The position numbers and the translations under genes are program-made. Shown in pieces: positions 55,774-63,959 of a stretch of 64,000 nt of DNA. The notes under the pieces are model-generated. The model was not told the origin of the DNA. It saw only the letters and a list, made by a program, of their open reading frames with translations, and ran no database searches. This DNA is from Clostridiales bacterium (lineage in GTDB: Bacteria; Bacillota; Clostridia; Christensenellales; Aristaeellaceae). Within the stretch, counting starts at the first letter, position 1. Every line of letters begins with the position of its first letter. The DNA lies in the NCBI GenBank assembly GCA_015056255.1, contig SVGP01000003.1, forward strand, positions 91,393 to 155,392. Reading direction: 5' to 3'.

Positions 55774-57954
55774 TTACAGGAGGATTTCTTCGCCCTTGGA
55801 AACGGTGTACTCGACATTGGCGGCGTCGATTACGGCGTATTCCTCTTCGAGGGTGAACTGGAATTCAACGTAGTTGGCCTCTTCGAGAGCGGGATCGATC
55901 ACTACGGCATAGCCGAGAACGTCTTCGGTCTTGAGAGCGGCAATGGCTTCGGTTTCGAAAGCGGTAACAGCAAATTCAACCTTGATGTCGCCGTTTACAA
56001 ACGCGATCGCTGCGATCTCTTCAGCCTTGAACTGAGCGATCAGCTCATCGGTAAGAAGCAGCTTGGCAAGCGCGAGCTCATCAGCCACGTCGTAAACTAC
56101 TTCGATGGTGAGAACCTTTTCTTCGCTTACTTCAGCAGTGTAATTGATGACGTCGTTTTCAGCGTCAACAACGATTCCGCCGTATACCAGGTCGAGCTTG
56201 GGCTCAAAGTCAGTGAAGAACTCCTTGCCGCACTCTACGCAGGACTTCTTGGTGTAGCCGACTTCATCCATGGTGGGCTTGAATACGGTTACATAGAAGT
56301 TCTCGTGGCCGGTTGCGGGGATTTCTTCCTGAGCAACCAGGATCTCTTCGCAAACGGAGCACTTAACGCCGGCGGTCAGACCGGTTTCTTCGCAGGCGGG
56401 CGCGACAGCGGGGATTTCTTCCTCGGTGTGGCCGAATGCGGGAACGACTTCCTGAGCCTTCAGGATTTCGCCGCATACAGAGCACTTGGTGCCGGCGGTA
56501 AGACCGGTTTCGGTGCAGGTAGCTTCAACTGCGGGAATGGTTTCCTCGGTGTGGCCGAGCGCGGGAACGACTTCCTGAGCCTTCAGGATTTCGCCGCATA
56601 CAGAGCACTTGGTGCCGGCGGTGAGACCGGTGTTAGTGCAATCGGGGGCAACAGCGGGGATAACTTCCTCAGTGTGGCCGAGCGCGGGAACGACTTCCTG
56701 AGCCTTCAGGATTTCGCCGCACACAGAGCACTTGGTGCCAGCGGTAAGGCCGGTTTCAGTGCAGGTGGGAGCTACAGCGGGAATCTCAACTTCCTTGTGA
56801 CCGAGCGCGGGAATGACTTCCTGAGCGGTGATCACTTCGTTGCAGGAAACGCACTTGATGCCGGCGGTGAGACCGGTTTCGGTGCAGGTGGGCTCAACAG
56901 CGGGAAGCAGCTCTACTTCGTGACCGAGAGAAGAGATGATCTGGGGCGCCTTGAGAACAATGCCGCAAACCGCGCACTCAGTGCCGGCAGTGTAACCAAC
57001 GGTTACGCAGGTGGGCTCAACAGCGGGGATTTCCTTCTCGGTGTGGCCGAAAGCGGGAACAACTTCCTGAGCCTTGATGATAACGCCGCAAACGGAGCAC
57101 TTGGTGCCGGCGGTGAGGCCGTCCGTTATGCAGGTGGCTTCTACAGCGGGGATGGTTTCTTCGGTGTGACCGAGGGCGGGAATTTCTTCCTGAGCCTTGA
57201 TGACGGTGCCGCAAACGGAGCACTTAACGCCATCAGTCATACCCTTGTCAAGGCAGGTAGCCGCTACGCCGGGTACAACTTCTTCGGTGTGGGGCAGAAC
57301 AGCAATCTTTTCGGTTACGCCGCAAACGGTGCAAAGGCGAACGCCTTCCTTAAGGCAGTTGGCGGCAGCGCTTTCTTTCCAGCTGTGGCCGGTCGCGGGA
57401 ACGGTTTCAACGATTCCGCAAGCAGTGCAGATACGATTGCCGGCTTCGAGGCAGTTGGCGGCGTTGCCGGTTTTCCAATTGTGGGCGAGCTGCGCGATTA
57501 CTTCCACTTCGCCGCAGATCTGGCAGATCTTGAGGCCGGAAGCTTCGCAGGTGGCGGGCTTGCCTACGTTCCAGGAGTGAGCAGTTTTGGCAGTTTCTTC
57601 GGTTACGCCGCAAACGGTGCAGATCTTGATGCCGGTTGCAGAGCAGGTGGGAAGTTTGCCGTCTTTCCAGGTGTGGGCAACCACAGCAATGGCTTTCTTA
57701 TCGCCGCAAACGGTGCAGGTTTCTTCGCCGGCAGCGGAGCAGGAAGCGGCAGTGGTTACCTTGTAGTTATGAGCAACCTTTGCGATGGTCTGGATTTCGC
57801 CGCAAACAGTGCAGGTCTTAGATCCTTCTTCTTTGCAAGTCGGAGCCTTGGTTACGTTCCAGGTATGACAATCGGCGGCGGTAGCAGCCAGCGCGTTCAT
57901 CATAAGCATGCTCAGACACAAAACCAAAACTACGCTCATGATTCTCTTAATCAT
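55774..57954 (-). CDS. Secreted Cys-x-x-Cys repeat protein (726 residues)
   Basis: A signal peptide (about residues 1-24, VVLVLCLSMLMMNALAA) is followed by 14 similar modules. Six short ones of about 33 residues follow the pattern HxW...PTC...G...CTVCG. Eight longer ones of about 41 follow HTEE.IPAV.PTCTETGLTAG.KCSVCGEIL. A degenerate fifteenth module is followed by a 150-residue acidic domain without Cys. Each module offers one His, one lone Cys and one CxxC, enough for a metal site or disulfides. There is no LPxTG or other wall anchor. Modules of this kind occur in large surface proteins of gut Clostridia, and their function is not known to me. A GGAGATG site precedes the ATG. Confidence 0.85.
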   Translation of the reverse strand: MIKRIMSVVLVLCLSMLMMNALAATAADCHTWNVTKAPTCKEEGSKTCTVCGEIQTIAKVAHNYKVTTAASCSAAGEETCTVCGDKKAIAVVAHTWKDGKLPTCSATGIKICTVCGVTEETAKTAHSWNVGKPATCEASGLKICQICGEVEVIAQLAHNWKTGNAANCLEAGNRICTACGIVETVPATGHSWKESAAANCLKEGVRLCTVCGVTEKIAVLPHTEEVVPGVAATCLDKGMTDGVKCSVCGTVIKAQEEIPALGHTEETIPAVEATCITDGLTAGTKCSVCGVIIKAQEVVPAFGHTEKEIPAVEPTCVTVGYTAGTECAVCGIVLKAPQIISSLGHEVELLPAVEPTCTETGLTAGIKCVSCNEVITAQEVIPALGHKEVEIPAVAPTCTETGLTAGTKCSVCGEILKAQEVVPALGHTEEVIPAVAPDCTNTGLTAGTKCSVCGEILKAQEVVPALGHTEETIPAVEATCTETGLTAGTKCSVCGEILKAQEVVPAFGHTEEEIPAVAPACEETGLTAGVKCSVCEEILVAQEEIPATGHENFYVTVFKPTMDEVGYTKKSCVECGKEFFTDFEPKLDLVYGGIVVDAENDVINYTAEVSEEKVLTIEVVYDVADELALAKLLLTDELIAQFKAEEIAAIAFVNGDIKVEFAVTAFETEAIAALKTEDVLGYAVVIDPALEEANYVEFQFTLEEEYAVIDAANVEYTVSKGEEILL

Positions 57955-58004
57955 TTTCCGATTTCATCTCCTTTTCGGATATATTGAAGCTATCCATCGA
58001 GACA

Positions 58005-58033
58005 GACAGCCTGCAGGATACCTGCAGGCTGTC
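58005..58033. terminator. Perfect hairpin between the two repeat-protein genes
   Basis: GACAGCCTGCAGG and its 13-base complement flank a three-base loop. It lies 14 bases behind the stop of the larger gene. No long T run follows on the minus strand, so partial read-through into the smaller gene is possible. Confidence 0.55.
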
Positions 58034-58047
58034 TTTATTAGGTATCT

Positions 58048-61000
58048 TTAGAAATCCATTTCCTCTTTTACGACATCGCCGCAAACATCACAGGTGGAAA
58101 TCTTAACCTTCTTGGTGAAGTCTTCATTGAAGTCCCAAGATACGGTGTACTTGTGGCCGAGCGCAGCAACCTCTTCCTGAGCCTCGAGGATTACTTCGCA
58201 AACGGAGCACTTCACGCCAGCGGTCAGGCCGGTTTCGGTGCAGGTAGCAGCAACAGCCGCGATCTCAACTTCGGTGTGGCCGAGAGCTTCGATGGCAACC
58301 TGTTCCTTGGTGGTTTCGCCGCAAACGGTGCACTTGGCGCCGTCGGTGATGCCGGCTTCGGTGCAGGTGGCAGCCTTACCAGCTACAACTTCTTCCTTGT
58401 GGCCGAGCGCGGGAACAACTTCCTGAGCCTTTACGATCTCGCCGCAAACGGTGCACTTGGAACCAGCGGTCAGACCGGTGTTTACGCAGTCAGCTGCAAC
58501 AGCGGGAATTTCTTCCTCGGTGTGAGCGATGACGGCAACTTCTTCCTGAGCCTCGAGGATCTCGCCGCAAACGGAGCACTTGGTTCCGGCGGTCAGACCC
58601 GTCTTGGTGCAGGTGGGAGCAACGGCGGGGATTTCTTCCTCGGTGTGTCCGAGCGCGGGGACTACTTCCTGCTCGACGATGGGTTCGCCGCAAACAGAGC
58701 ACTTCAGACCAGCGGTGAGACCGGTTTCGGTGCAGGTAGCTTCAACAGCTTCGATGATCTCTTCGGTGTGGCCGCCTTCAGACAGAGCGGGAATTACTTC
58801 CTGCGGGACGAGGATCTCGCCGCACAGAGAGCACTTCTTGCCTTCGGTCAGACCAGTCTCGGTGCAGGTGGGGGCTACAGCGGGGATGATCTCTTCAGGA
58901 TGCGGGCAATGGAGCGCGGGGATAACCTCGCAGCCGGAGAGGACGAGTTCGCAAACGGAGCACTTCACACCAGCGGTGAGTCCGTCCACGTCGTTGGTGG
59001 CAGGAATGGCTTCAACGGCTACGAATTCGTGCTTATCTGCAGCACAACCAAACTGTTCGAAAACATTGATGACTCTAATTTCTCCGCAAACGGTGCACTC
59101 ATCGTAAACGAGCGTTCCATTGACATCGGTCTTCGCATCCTCAGACCAGGTATGCTCGACTTCGTCAGACTGGAAGGACTTGGCTACGCCACAATACTCG
59201 CAGATGTAGCGGTTAACGCCAGGCTTCGTGCAGGTGCCCTCTTCTACAACGGCAGAGAACTCCCAAACGTGCGTAGTTCCATCAGCCGCCACCCTCTTAC
59301 TTTCATCAACAGGTTCCTGAGGCGTACTTAACATCTCTTCGCAAATGTCGCAATACTCATAAACCATATACGGATTCGAGCAGTTCATTGCGATACCAAC
59401 CCAATGTTTACCTCTATATCCTTCTTTTTCGTGGTTCAGCGCAGGCTGAACTTCTTTACCCTCAGAATCCTTGACAGCAACAGACGTAGGCTTATAGTCG
59501 CAATCTCTGGTGCAGTAGGTGGTTACACGGAGGGGATATAAGCAATCAGCCTCCTCAAGAACCTCTTTGAGGTCATGGCCAAGAGCTATGCTTCCGCTAA
59601 CGTATCTTACTTCAGCATCCGGATCCGGATTGTTGCAAACGGAGCAAACATCAGCATATCTTGCAGGCTCGTTACAATCAGCTTCAAGAAGCTTGTTGAC
59701 ATAGTCGTGTTCGCCGGTAGGATCAATCGTCTCAGTTTTCTTATCGTTGCAGATAGAGCATACAGAAACCTCTTTGCCCGCTTCTACGCAGGTAGGCTCA
59801 GTGGTCTCAGTTACAACAAAGTTATGAGAATACTCAGGATCGTTATGACCAATTACGCCGTATCCCATGTCTTCGCCGCAATATTTGCAGGCATACTTGG
59901 CAATACCATTCGTGTTACCAACGCAATCTGCGGGCTTAATGATCTCAGGCTCGCCCTTCTCATGATTGGTCGATTCCGCTTTGATAACATCGCCCTCGTA
60001 GATTACCTCACCACAAACTTTACATACCTTCTTGTTTTGAAGGCCATCAGTGATACAGGTAGCGGGAACAGGATCGAGTACTTCAGGTTCAAGGTGGCTG
60101 ACATATTTAGCGATATCACCTTCATACTTCTCATCATCTACATAATAAAACTCGAGCTCACCGCATGCGCTGCAGGTCTTCAGAACGCCTACGGGACAAT
60201 AGCAGGTAGCCTCTTCGATATAAGTATCAACCCACTCGTGACCCAGAGCCTCAGTACCATTTTCCACGTAAGAGGGTTCGGTTTCATGTCCGCAAACCAG
60301 GCACTTCTTGGTGTAGCGTTCAGCCTTTAAGCAATCAGCAGGCATGTATTTATCCTCATAGTTATGCTCGCCAAAAGCTTTGGGTTCCTCAACTTCCACT
60401 CTGTTACATACGGAGCAGGTCTTTTCAATCTTGCCATCCTGTCCGCAGTTTACTTCCGTGATAACGTTCTCAACCCACTGGTGAGCGTCCTCAGCGGGAA
60501 TAGTCTGGTATTTATAGCCGCTCTCGTCGCAGAGAGAGCATTTATACTTACCAATACCAGGGACACCCTGATTCTCTTTGTCGCAAACAGCAGGCTTCAG
60601 AGTAGCTTCAAGCTTCCAGTCATGGAGGTCGGTGGTGTTGTCAGCTTCCCATTCTTCACCTTCACGCAGTACTATTCCGCAGCAAGAGCAAATGACCTTA
60701 TCTTTCCAACCGCTCTTTACACAAGTCGGCTCTACATCAGGAACTTTCTGCCAAAATCCATCATTCTCTCCGTGCTTCGGCCCGTTATATCTATACATCA
60801 CGCCATCGGGACGTTCCGTGGCATAGGCTTCTTCAAATTCGCAAAGAGAGCAGATCCTAACGGACGTCGTCTTCGTGTAGGTGCAATTTGATTCAGAAAT
60901 ATATACAGTGGTGTCAAACTGATGCACGAGTGCGGAATTCTCTACAGTCGTTTGAGATACAATCTCTTCGCACATAGAGCACTTGACGCCAACTACTGCA

Positions 61001-61932
61001 TCTACTCCGCATTTAGCTGCAGTGAAGAACTCTACAGGGTCATGAATTCCGGTTGCGGGAATTTCAACGTCCTTTTGCTCAAAGTCGCATAAAGAGCATT
61101 CAACGTCCTTAGCGCCCTTTTCTACACAGGTAGCTTCCTTAGTAACGGTTTCTACCAACTGATGCTCTTCAGCTACTTCCTCGTAGGCGACCCATTTGCA
61201 TTCGAGGCATTCAAACTTGGAATAGCCTTTGGTGTTGCAGCCGGGAGCGGTGTAAACGGTTTCTACCAGATTGTCATGCAGGCTATGATCGTTACCGGCC
61301 TTTTCTTTGCCAAGCGCATCAATTTTTTGGGCTTTGTGATCTTCTCTAACATCTCCGCACTTGATGCAGTATGTTTCTTCAGTATAACCGGGAGTACTGC
61401 AAGTGGCAGGAACAGCGGGTCTCTTTCCTGAACGATCGTGATGCAGTGATGAATCTCCTGCCTGAATCCATGTTTTGCCGTCCCTAAGCTCGGTCTTACC
61501 GCAGCGAGAGCAATGGGCAACTACCGAGTTCATAATATAGATGCAGTCTTCTTCGTCCTCGATTACTTTTTCAACCCAATCATGGGGGAGAGGAGTGCTG
61601 CCTTCTACGGCATCAAGAGGTTTAGTCTCATCAACGTCTTTGCAAAGAGCACAAATTCTTTTGATACCGATCTTAGCGGGATTATCGCAATCAGCATCTA
61701 CCAATTGATCAACCCACTGATGGCCGAGTTCGCTGATATACCGAACATCGTCGCACTTAGTGCACAGCTGTTTGTAAACGCCTTTAGTTTCACAGTCGCC
61801 GGGCTTCAGCGTGGCAACCGTTTCGTAATCACACTCATCGGTGCATTTCTCCGCCATTGCAGAGGTAGCTGCAAAAGCGAATACTACGCACAGAAGAAGC
61901 GCAAACACCAGGAGTTTGTGAGAAAACTTCAT
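58048..61932 (-). CDS. Large secreted Cys-x-x-Cys repeat protein (1294 residues)
   Basis: A signal peptide (about residues 1-27, cut after SAMA) is followed by roughly 25 modules. The N-terminal ones are divergent, 40-65 residues long, each with a lone Cys and one CxxC (for example QLCTKCDDVRYISELGHQW). The last seven (CPHPEEIIPAVAPTC onwards) match the 41-residue module of the neighbouring 726-residue protein. There is no transmembrane anchor, LPxTG or catalytic motif. It is acidic and Cys-rich. The two genes probably arose by duplication and exchange. A promoter and a leader of about 260 bases with its own small frame lie upstream. Confidence 0.85.
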   Translation of the reverse strand: MKFSHKLLVFALLLCVVFAFAATSAMAEKCTDECDYETVATLKPGDCETKGVYKQLCTKCDDVRYISELGHQWVDQLVDADCDNPAKIGIKRICALCKDVDETKPLDAVEGSTPLPHDWVEKVIEDEEDCIYIMNSVVAHCSRCGKTELRDGKTWIQAGDSSLHHDRSGKRPAVPATCSTPGYTEETYCIKCGDVREDHKAQKIDALGKEKAGNDHSLHDNLVETVYTAPGCNTKGYSKFECLECKWVAYEEVAEEHQLVETVTKEATCVEKGAKDVECSLCDFEQKDVEIPATGIHDPVEFFTAAKCGVDAVVGVKCSMCEEIVSQTTVENSALVHQFDTTVYISESNCTYTKTTSVRICSLCEFEEAYATERPDGVMYRYNGPKHGENDGFWQKVPDVEPTCVKSGWKDKVICSCCGIVLREGEEWEADNTTDLHDWKLEATLKPAVCDKENQGVPGIGKYKCSLCDESGYKYQTIPAEDAHQWVENVITEVNCGQDGKIEKTCSVCNRVEVEEPKAFGEHNYEDKYMPADCLKAERYTKKCLVCGHETEPSYVENGTEALGHEWVDTYIEEATCYCPVGVLKTCSACGELEFYYVDDEKYEGDIAKYVSHLEPEVLDPVPATCITDGLQNKKVCKVCGEVIYEGDVIKAESTNHEKGEPEIIKPADCVGNTNGIAKYACKYCGEDMGYGVIGHNDPEYSHNFVVTETTEPTCVEAGKEVSVCSICNDKKTETIDPTGEHDYVNKLLEADCNEPARYADVCSVCNNPDPDAEVRYVSGSIALGHDLKEVLEEADCLYPLRVTTYCTRDCDYKPTSVAVKDSEGKEVQPALNHEKEGYRGKHWVGIAMNCSNPYMVYEYCDICEEMLSTPQEPVDESKRVAADGTTHVWEFSAVVEEGTCTKPGVNRYICEYCGVAKSFQSDEVEHTWSEDAKTDVNGTLVYDECTVCGEIRVINVFEQFGCAADKHEFVAVEAIPATNDVDGLTAGVKCSVCELVLSGCEVIPALHCPHPEEIIPAVAPTCTETGLTEGKKCSLCGEILVPQEVIPALSEGGHTEEIIEAVEATCTETGLTAGLKCSVCGEPIVEQEVVPALGHTEEEIPAVAPTCTKTGLTAGTKCSVCGEILEAQEEVAVIAHTEEEIPAVAADCVNTGLTAGSKCTVCGEIVKAQEVVPALGHKEEVVAGKAATCTEAGITDGAKCTVCGETTKEQVAIEALGHTEVEIAAVAATCTETGLTAGVKCSVCEVILEAQEEVAALGHKYTVSWDFNEDFTKKVKISTCDVCGDVVKEEMDF

Positions 61933-61941
61933 GTGACATTC

Positions 61942-62031
61942 TCATCCTTTCTTTACTGTTTGAAATGATTTCAACACCATTTCCAAGACATCCGTACGAT
62001 TTTCATCTATGTAGCTGATGAAAAACTGCAT
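61942..62031 (-). CDS. Leader ORF of 29 codons, possibly part of an 83-codon frame
   Basis: ATG 62031 follows GGGAGGG at four to five bases, an excellent ribosome site, and encodes MQFFISYIDENRTDVLEMV and a basic tail. The stop lies nine bases before the start of the 1294-residue protein, so translation may be coupled. The same frame is open upstream to 62193, but that start would sit at the predicted transcript end without a ribosome site. A regulatory uORF is more likely than an independent protein. Confidence 0.35.
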   Translation of the reverse strand: MQFFISYIDENRTDVLEMVLKSFQTVKKG

Positions 62032-62201
62032 TCGACCCTCCCTTCCAAGAAAATTGAGTAATCCCTGAATGGAAGCCTCTTGCTGTACGAGATGAACCTT
62101 GCCAATGGCATTGAGTTCAGAATTCGACACCGCTGATGAGGCATCAACGGCCTCGAAAGTGAACGAAGCGATGTGCGAGCGAGACTCCATCACACTTTAG
62201 T

Positions 62202-62230
62202 ATTTTACTACTTGTTGCCAATAATGTCAA
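62202..62230 (-). promoter_or_regulatory. Promoter of the large repeat-protein gene
   Basis: On the minus strand, a consensus TTGACA (62225-62230), 17 bp and TAAAAT (62202-62207). Transcription would start near 62195. The leader can form several stems, including CCGTTGATG / CATCAGCGG and TTTTCATC / GATGAAAA. Confidence 0.7.
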
Positions 62231-62640
62231 TGAGATAAAGAAAATTTTTCAAAAAATTTTGGTATATAGTTGGGTTTAAAGGAAATATTTCGGGGTCAAA
62301 AAAGGCGTTTGGCAGGAAAAAGACAGAATTTGGAAGGATTTTGGAAACAAAGGTATTTAAAGACCTCGGTCGGTTAGCGATAGATTTTCAAAGTTTTCGG
62401 CGAGTTTATTTTGATTTTTCGAGGATTTCGGCCTGTATTTGGTGGTTTTAAAAGGTTTCAGGGCACGAGAAAAAGAGGGAACGGACGGTTTTAAATAAAC
62501 AAGCGAACGCAGCACAGGGGCAATTAAGGATGTTTGTCGAAGTTTGTATTGAAACAACATAATATGTTACGAAATCATTTCAATGATTATCACGGTTGGA
62601 AATGAATTTTATTCAATGTGAAGCGTTTTTTTCATAATAG

Positions 62641-62925
62641 GGGGAAAATCGGGGGATTTTGACGGCGGGATGGGGATGGTGGGGGGGGGCGAGTAGGGAT
62701 GAATGGGGATTGGGGGGGTAGGTGGTTGATTGGGGTGAGGGTGGGATGCGGAGATGAGGACGTGGGGGAACGCGGAGGGGCGCGGAGGGCGCGGAGGGCG
62801 CGGGGAACGCGGAACGGCACAGGACCGTTCCCTACGGGGGGATTGGGGGGTAGGTGGTTGATTGGAGCGGGGGTGGGGTGCGGGGACGAGGACGCGGGGA
62901 ACGCGGGGGGCGCGGGGGCGCGGGG
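62641..62925 (+). repeat. G-rich low-complexity DNA with a direct repeat
   Basis: The plus strand has many runs of three to eight G. The block around GATTGGGGGGGTAGGTGGTTGATTGG followed by a GGTGGGATGCGGAGATGAGGACG-like part occurs at about 62707-62775 and again at about 62839-62900. A third, shorter copy starts near 63961. Short CGCGGAGGG and CGCGGGG units fill the space between. The AT-rich bases at 62232-62640 before it show no gene or clear element. Confidence 0.7.
62811..62836 (-). repeat. GTAGGGAACGG hairpin, single reverse copy
   Basis: Read on the minus strand it is CGTAGGGAACGG, a short loop and CCGTTCC, the same as the first hairpin of the tandem units at 55 kb. It sits between the two G-rich direct repeats. 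Confidence 0.75.
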
Positions 62926-62956
62926 AAACCCCTGATTTCTTACGAATCAGGGGTTT
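62926..62956. other. Twelve-base perfect hairpin
   Basis: AAACCCCTGATT and AATCAGGGGTTT with a seven-base loop. It marks the end of the G-rich block and lies 56 bases behind the small GNAT-associated gene, for which it may act as terminator. Confidence 0.5.
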
Positions 62957-63011
62957 GTCGAGGATCTGACCCATCTCCGGGTGGGGACGGGTTATGTTTG
63001 GGAGCAGAGGT

Positions 63012-63221
63012 TTACGGAGCGAATTGGTTTGTAAACACGCCGAACCGGTTTTTTTCTTCTTCTGACAAGCTGCGCACGGAAACGCCCTTTGCCTGCGCAT
63101 AACGGGAGAGCCCCGCCAGATCCATTTTTATTTTCGGAAGCTGGCTCGCGTGAACCGGGGCAGGCATGTTTTTCAGAGATTCCTTGTAACGCTTATCAGA
63201 GCCTTGCATCTGTCCACTCAT
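63012..63221 (-). CDS. Small protein downstream of the GNAT gene
   Basis: A 69-residue, basic protein that I do not recognise. The central part KMDLAGLSRYAQAKGVSVRSLSEEEKNRF is amphipathic and reads like a small helix-turn-helix or helical binding domain. ATG 63221 has a perfect AGGAGG site and overlaps the end of the acetyltransferase gene by 26 bases, so the two are surely co-translated. Confidence 0.6.
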   Translation of the reverse strand: MSGQMQGSDKRYKESLKNMPAPVHASQLPKIKMDLAGLSRYAQAKGVSVRSLSEEEKNRFGVFTNQFAP

Positions 63222-63747
63222 ATGTGTATGCCTCCTGTATTCGTTTCGCTTCGCCTTCTTCAATCATGAAATGATAGGGATGCAAAGCCCGCAAGGGAAC
63301 CGCGCCGAATGCAGCGCAATAATGTTTCAGCAACTCCTCATTTGCAGCAAAGCCAGTGATGACGCCATCAAATCCATATTCCTGCGCCTTATCGATGCAG
63401 ATAGAGAAGAGATGACCGCCTACGCCTAAATATTTCGGTCGGTCGACGATCTCTTTATTGTTCTGTGACGCAGCGCACATCCATGCAACATACACCGCCT
63501 GGTAATCATCATTCTTCTGCAGGGCGACCAAGCCCTGAATATCCGTCGTTCCCTTGATGACAAGCGCATAGATTTCATGCTCTTTCAGCAGCTCCGCCCA
63601 GTTTACATACCATTGCGTGCGGCGGTTGTACTTTGACAGATAACTGCTTCTTGTGATCTGTACAACTTCTGTTTCAACGATATCTCCCGTCAGAGCATCC
63701 TTCAAGCATGGGGTAAATTCGTCTATCCATACATTAATCATTGCCAT
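63196..63747 (-). CDS. GNAT-family N-acetyltransferase
   Basis: A 183-residue protein. The C-terminal half carries the GNAT acetyl-CoA motif: a strand YQAVYVAWMCAA, then KYLGVGGHLFSICIDKAQEYG with the glycine-rich loop, and ELLKHYCAAFGAVP. The N-terminal third (TEVVQITRSSYLSKY) is unusual. The substrate is unknown. It forms a unit with the small overlapping gene and has its own promoter. An alternative start at 63741 has a slightly better ribosome site (GGGGGA). The unit is bordered on both sides by repeats, which suggests acquisition. Confidence 0.72.
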   Translation of the reverse strand: MAMINVWIDEFTPCLKDALTGDIVETEVVQITRSSYLSKYNRRTQWYVNWAELLKEHEIYALVIKGTTDIQGLVALQKNDDYQAVYVAWMCAASQNNKEIVDRPKYLGVGGHLFSICIDKAQEYGFDGVITGFAANEELLKHYCAAFGAVPLRALHPYHFMIEEGEAKRIQEAYTYEWTDARL

Positions 63748-63787
63748 CCCCCAATCCTACGCATAATAATTACAACTTCCTATGATC

Positions 63788-63816
63788 ATTATACTCGTTT
63801 TGCGATATTTAATCAA
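63788..63816 (-). promoter_or_regulatory. Promoter of the GNAT unit
   Basis: On the minus strand, TTGATT (63811-63816), 17 bp and a consensus TATAAT (63788-63793). Confidence 0.7.
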
Positions 63817-63823
63817 GGGAACA

Positions 63824-63884
63824 GCAATCCCTTAGTCAAAATCTATGATTTTGACAGCTCCCTTTACACAAAGAAGTCTTTTGG
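63824..63884. mobile_element. Fragment of the MITE-like element
   Basis: CAATCCCTTAGTCAAAATC...GATTTTGACAGCTCCCTTTACACAAAG...CTTTTGG matches the right third of the element at 24545-24717, with point changes in the terminal repeat. No left end is visible. Confidence 0.7.
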
Positions 63885-63933
63885 GGACAGGGAACGCGGG
63901 GAACGCAAGGAACGCGGGGGGCGCGGGGGGCGC

Positions 63934-63959
63934 GGAACGGCACAGGGCCGTTCCCTACG
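63934..63959 (-). repeat. GTAGGGAACGG hairpin, single reverse copy near the window end
   Basis: The same sequence as 62811-62836 except for one loop base. It is followed by the third G-rich repeat copy, which runs to the end of the window. Confidence 0.75.

Noticed and set aside
55453..57987. An 844-codon open frame on the plus strand
   Set aside because: It is the exact antisense of the 726-residue repeat protein. The signal peptide, ribosome site, terminator and module pattern all belong to the minus strand, and the antisense frame stays open because of repeated codon patterns.
58153..59331. A 392-codon plus-strand frame opposite the larger repeat protein
   Set aside because: Antisense shadow of the CxxC modules, with no ribosome site or family match.
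61942..62193. An 83-residue protein upstream of the large repeat gene
   Set aside because: Its start would lie at the predicted transcription start without a ribosome site. The 29-codon inner frame with a good site is the more likely translated part, so the full-length version is not called.
62357..63100. Minus-strand frames of 67 and 163 codons, the latter Pro- and Arg-rich
   Set aside because: They run through AT-rich spacer and G-rich low-complexity DNA. There is no ribosome site and the composition reflects the repeats.
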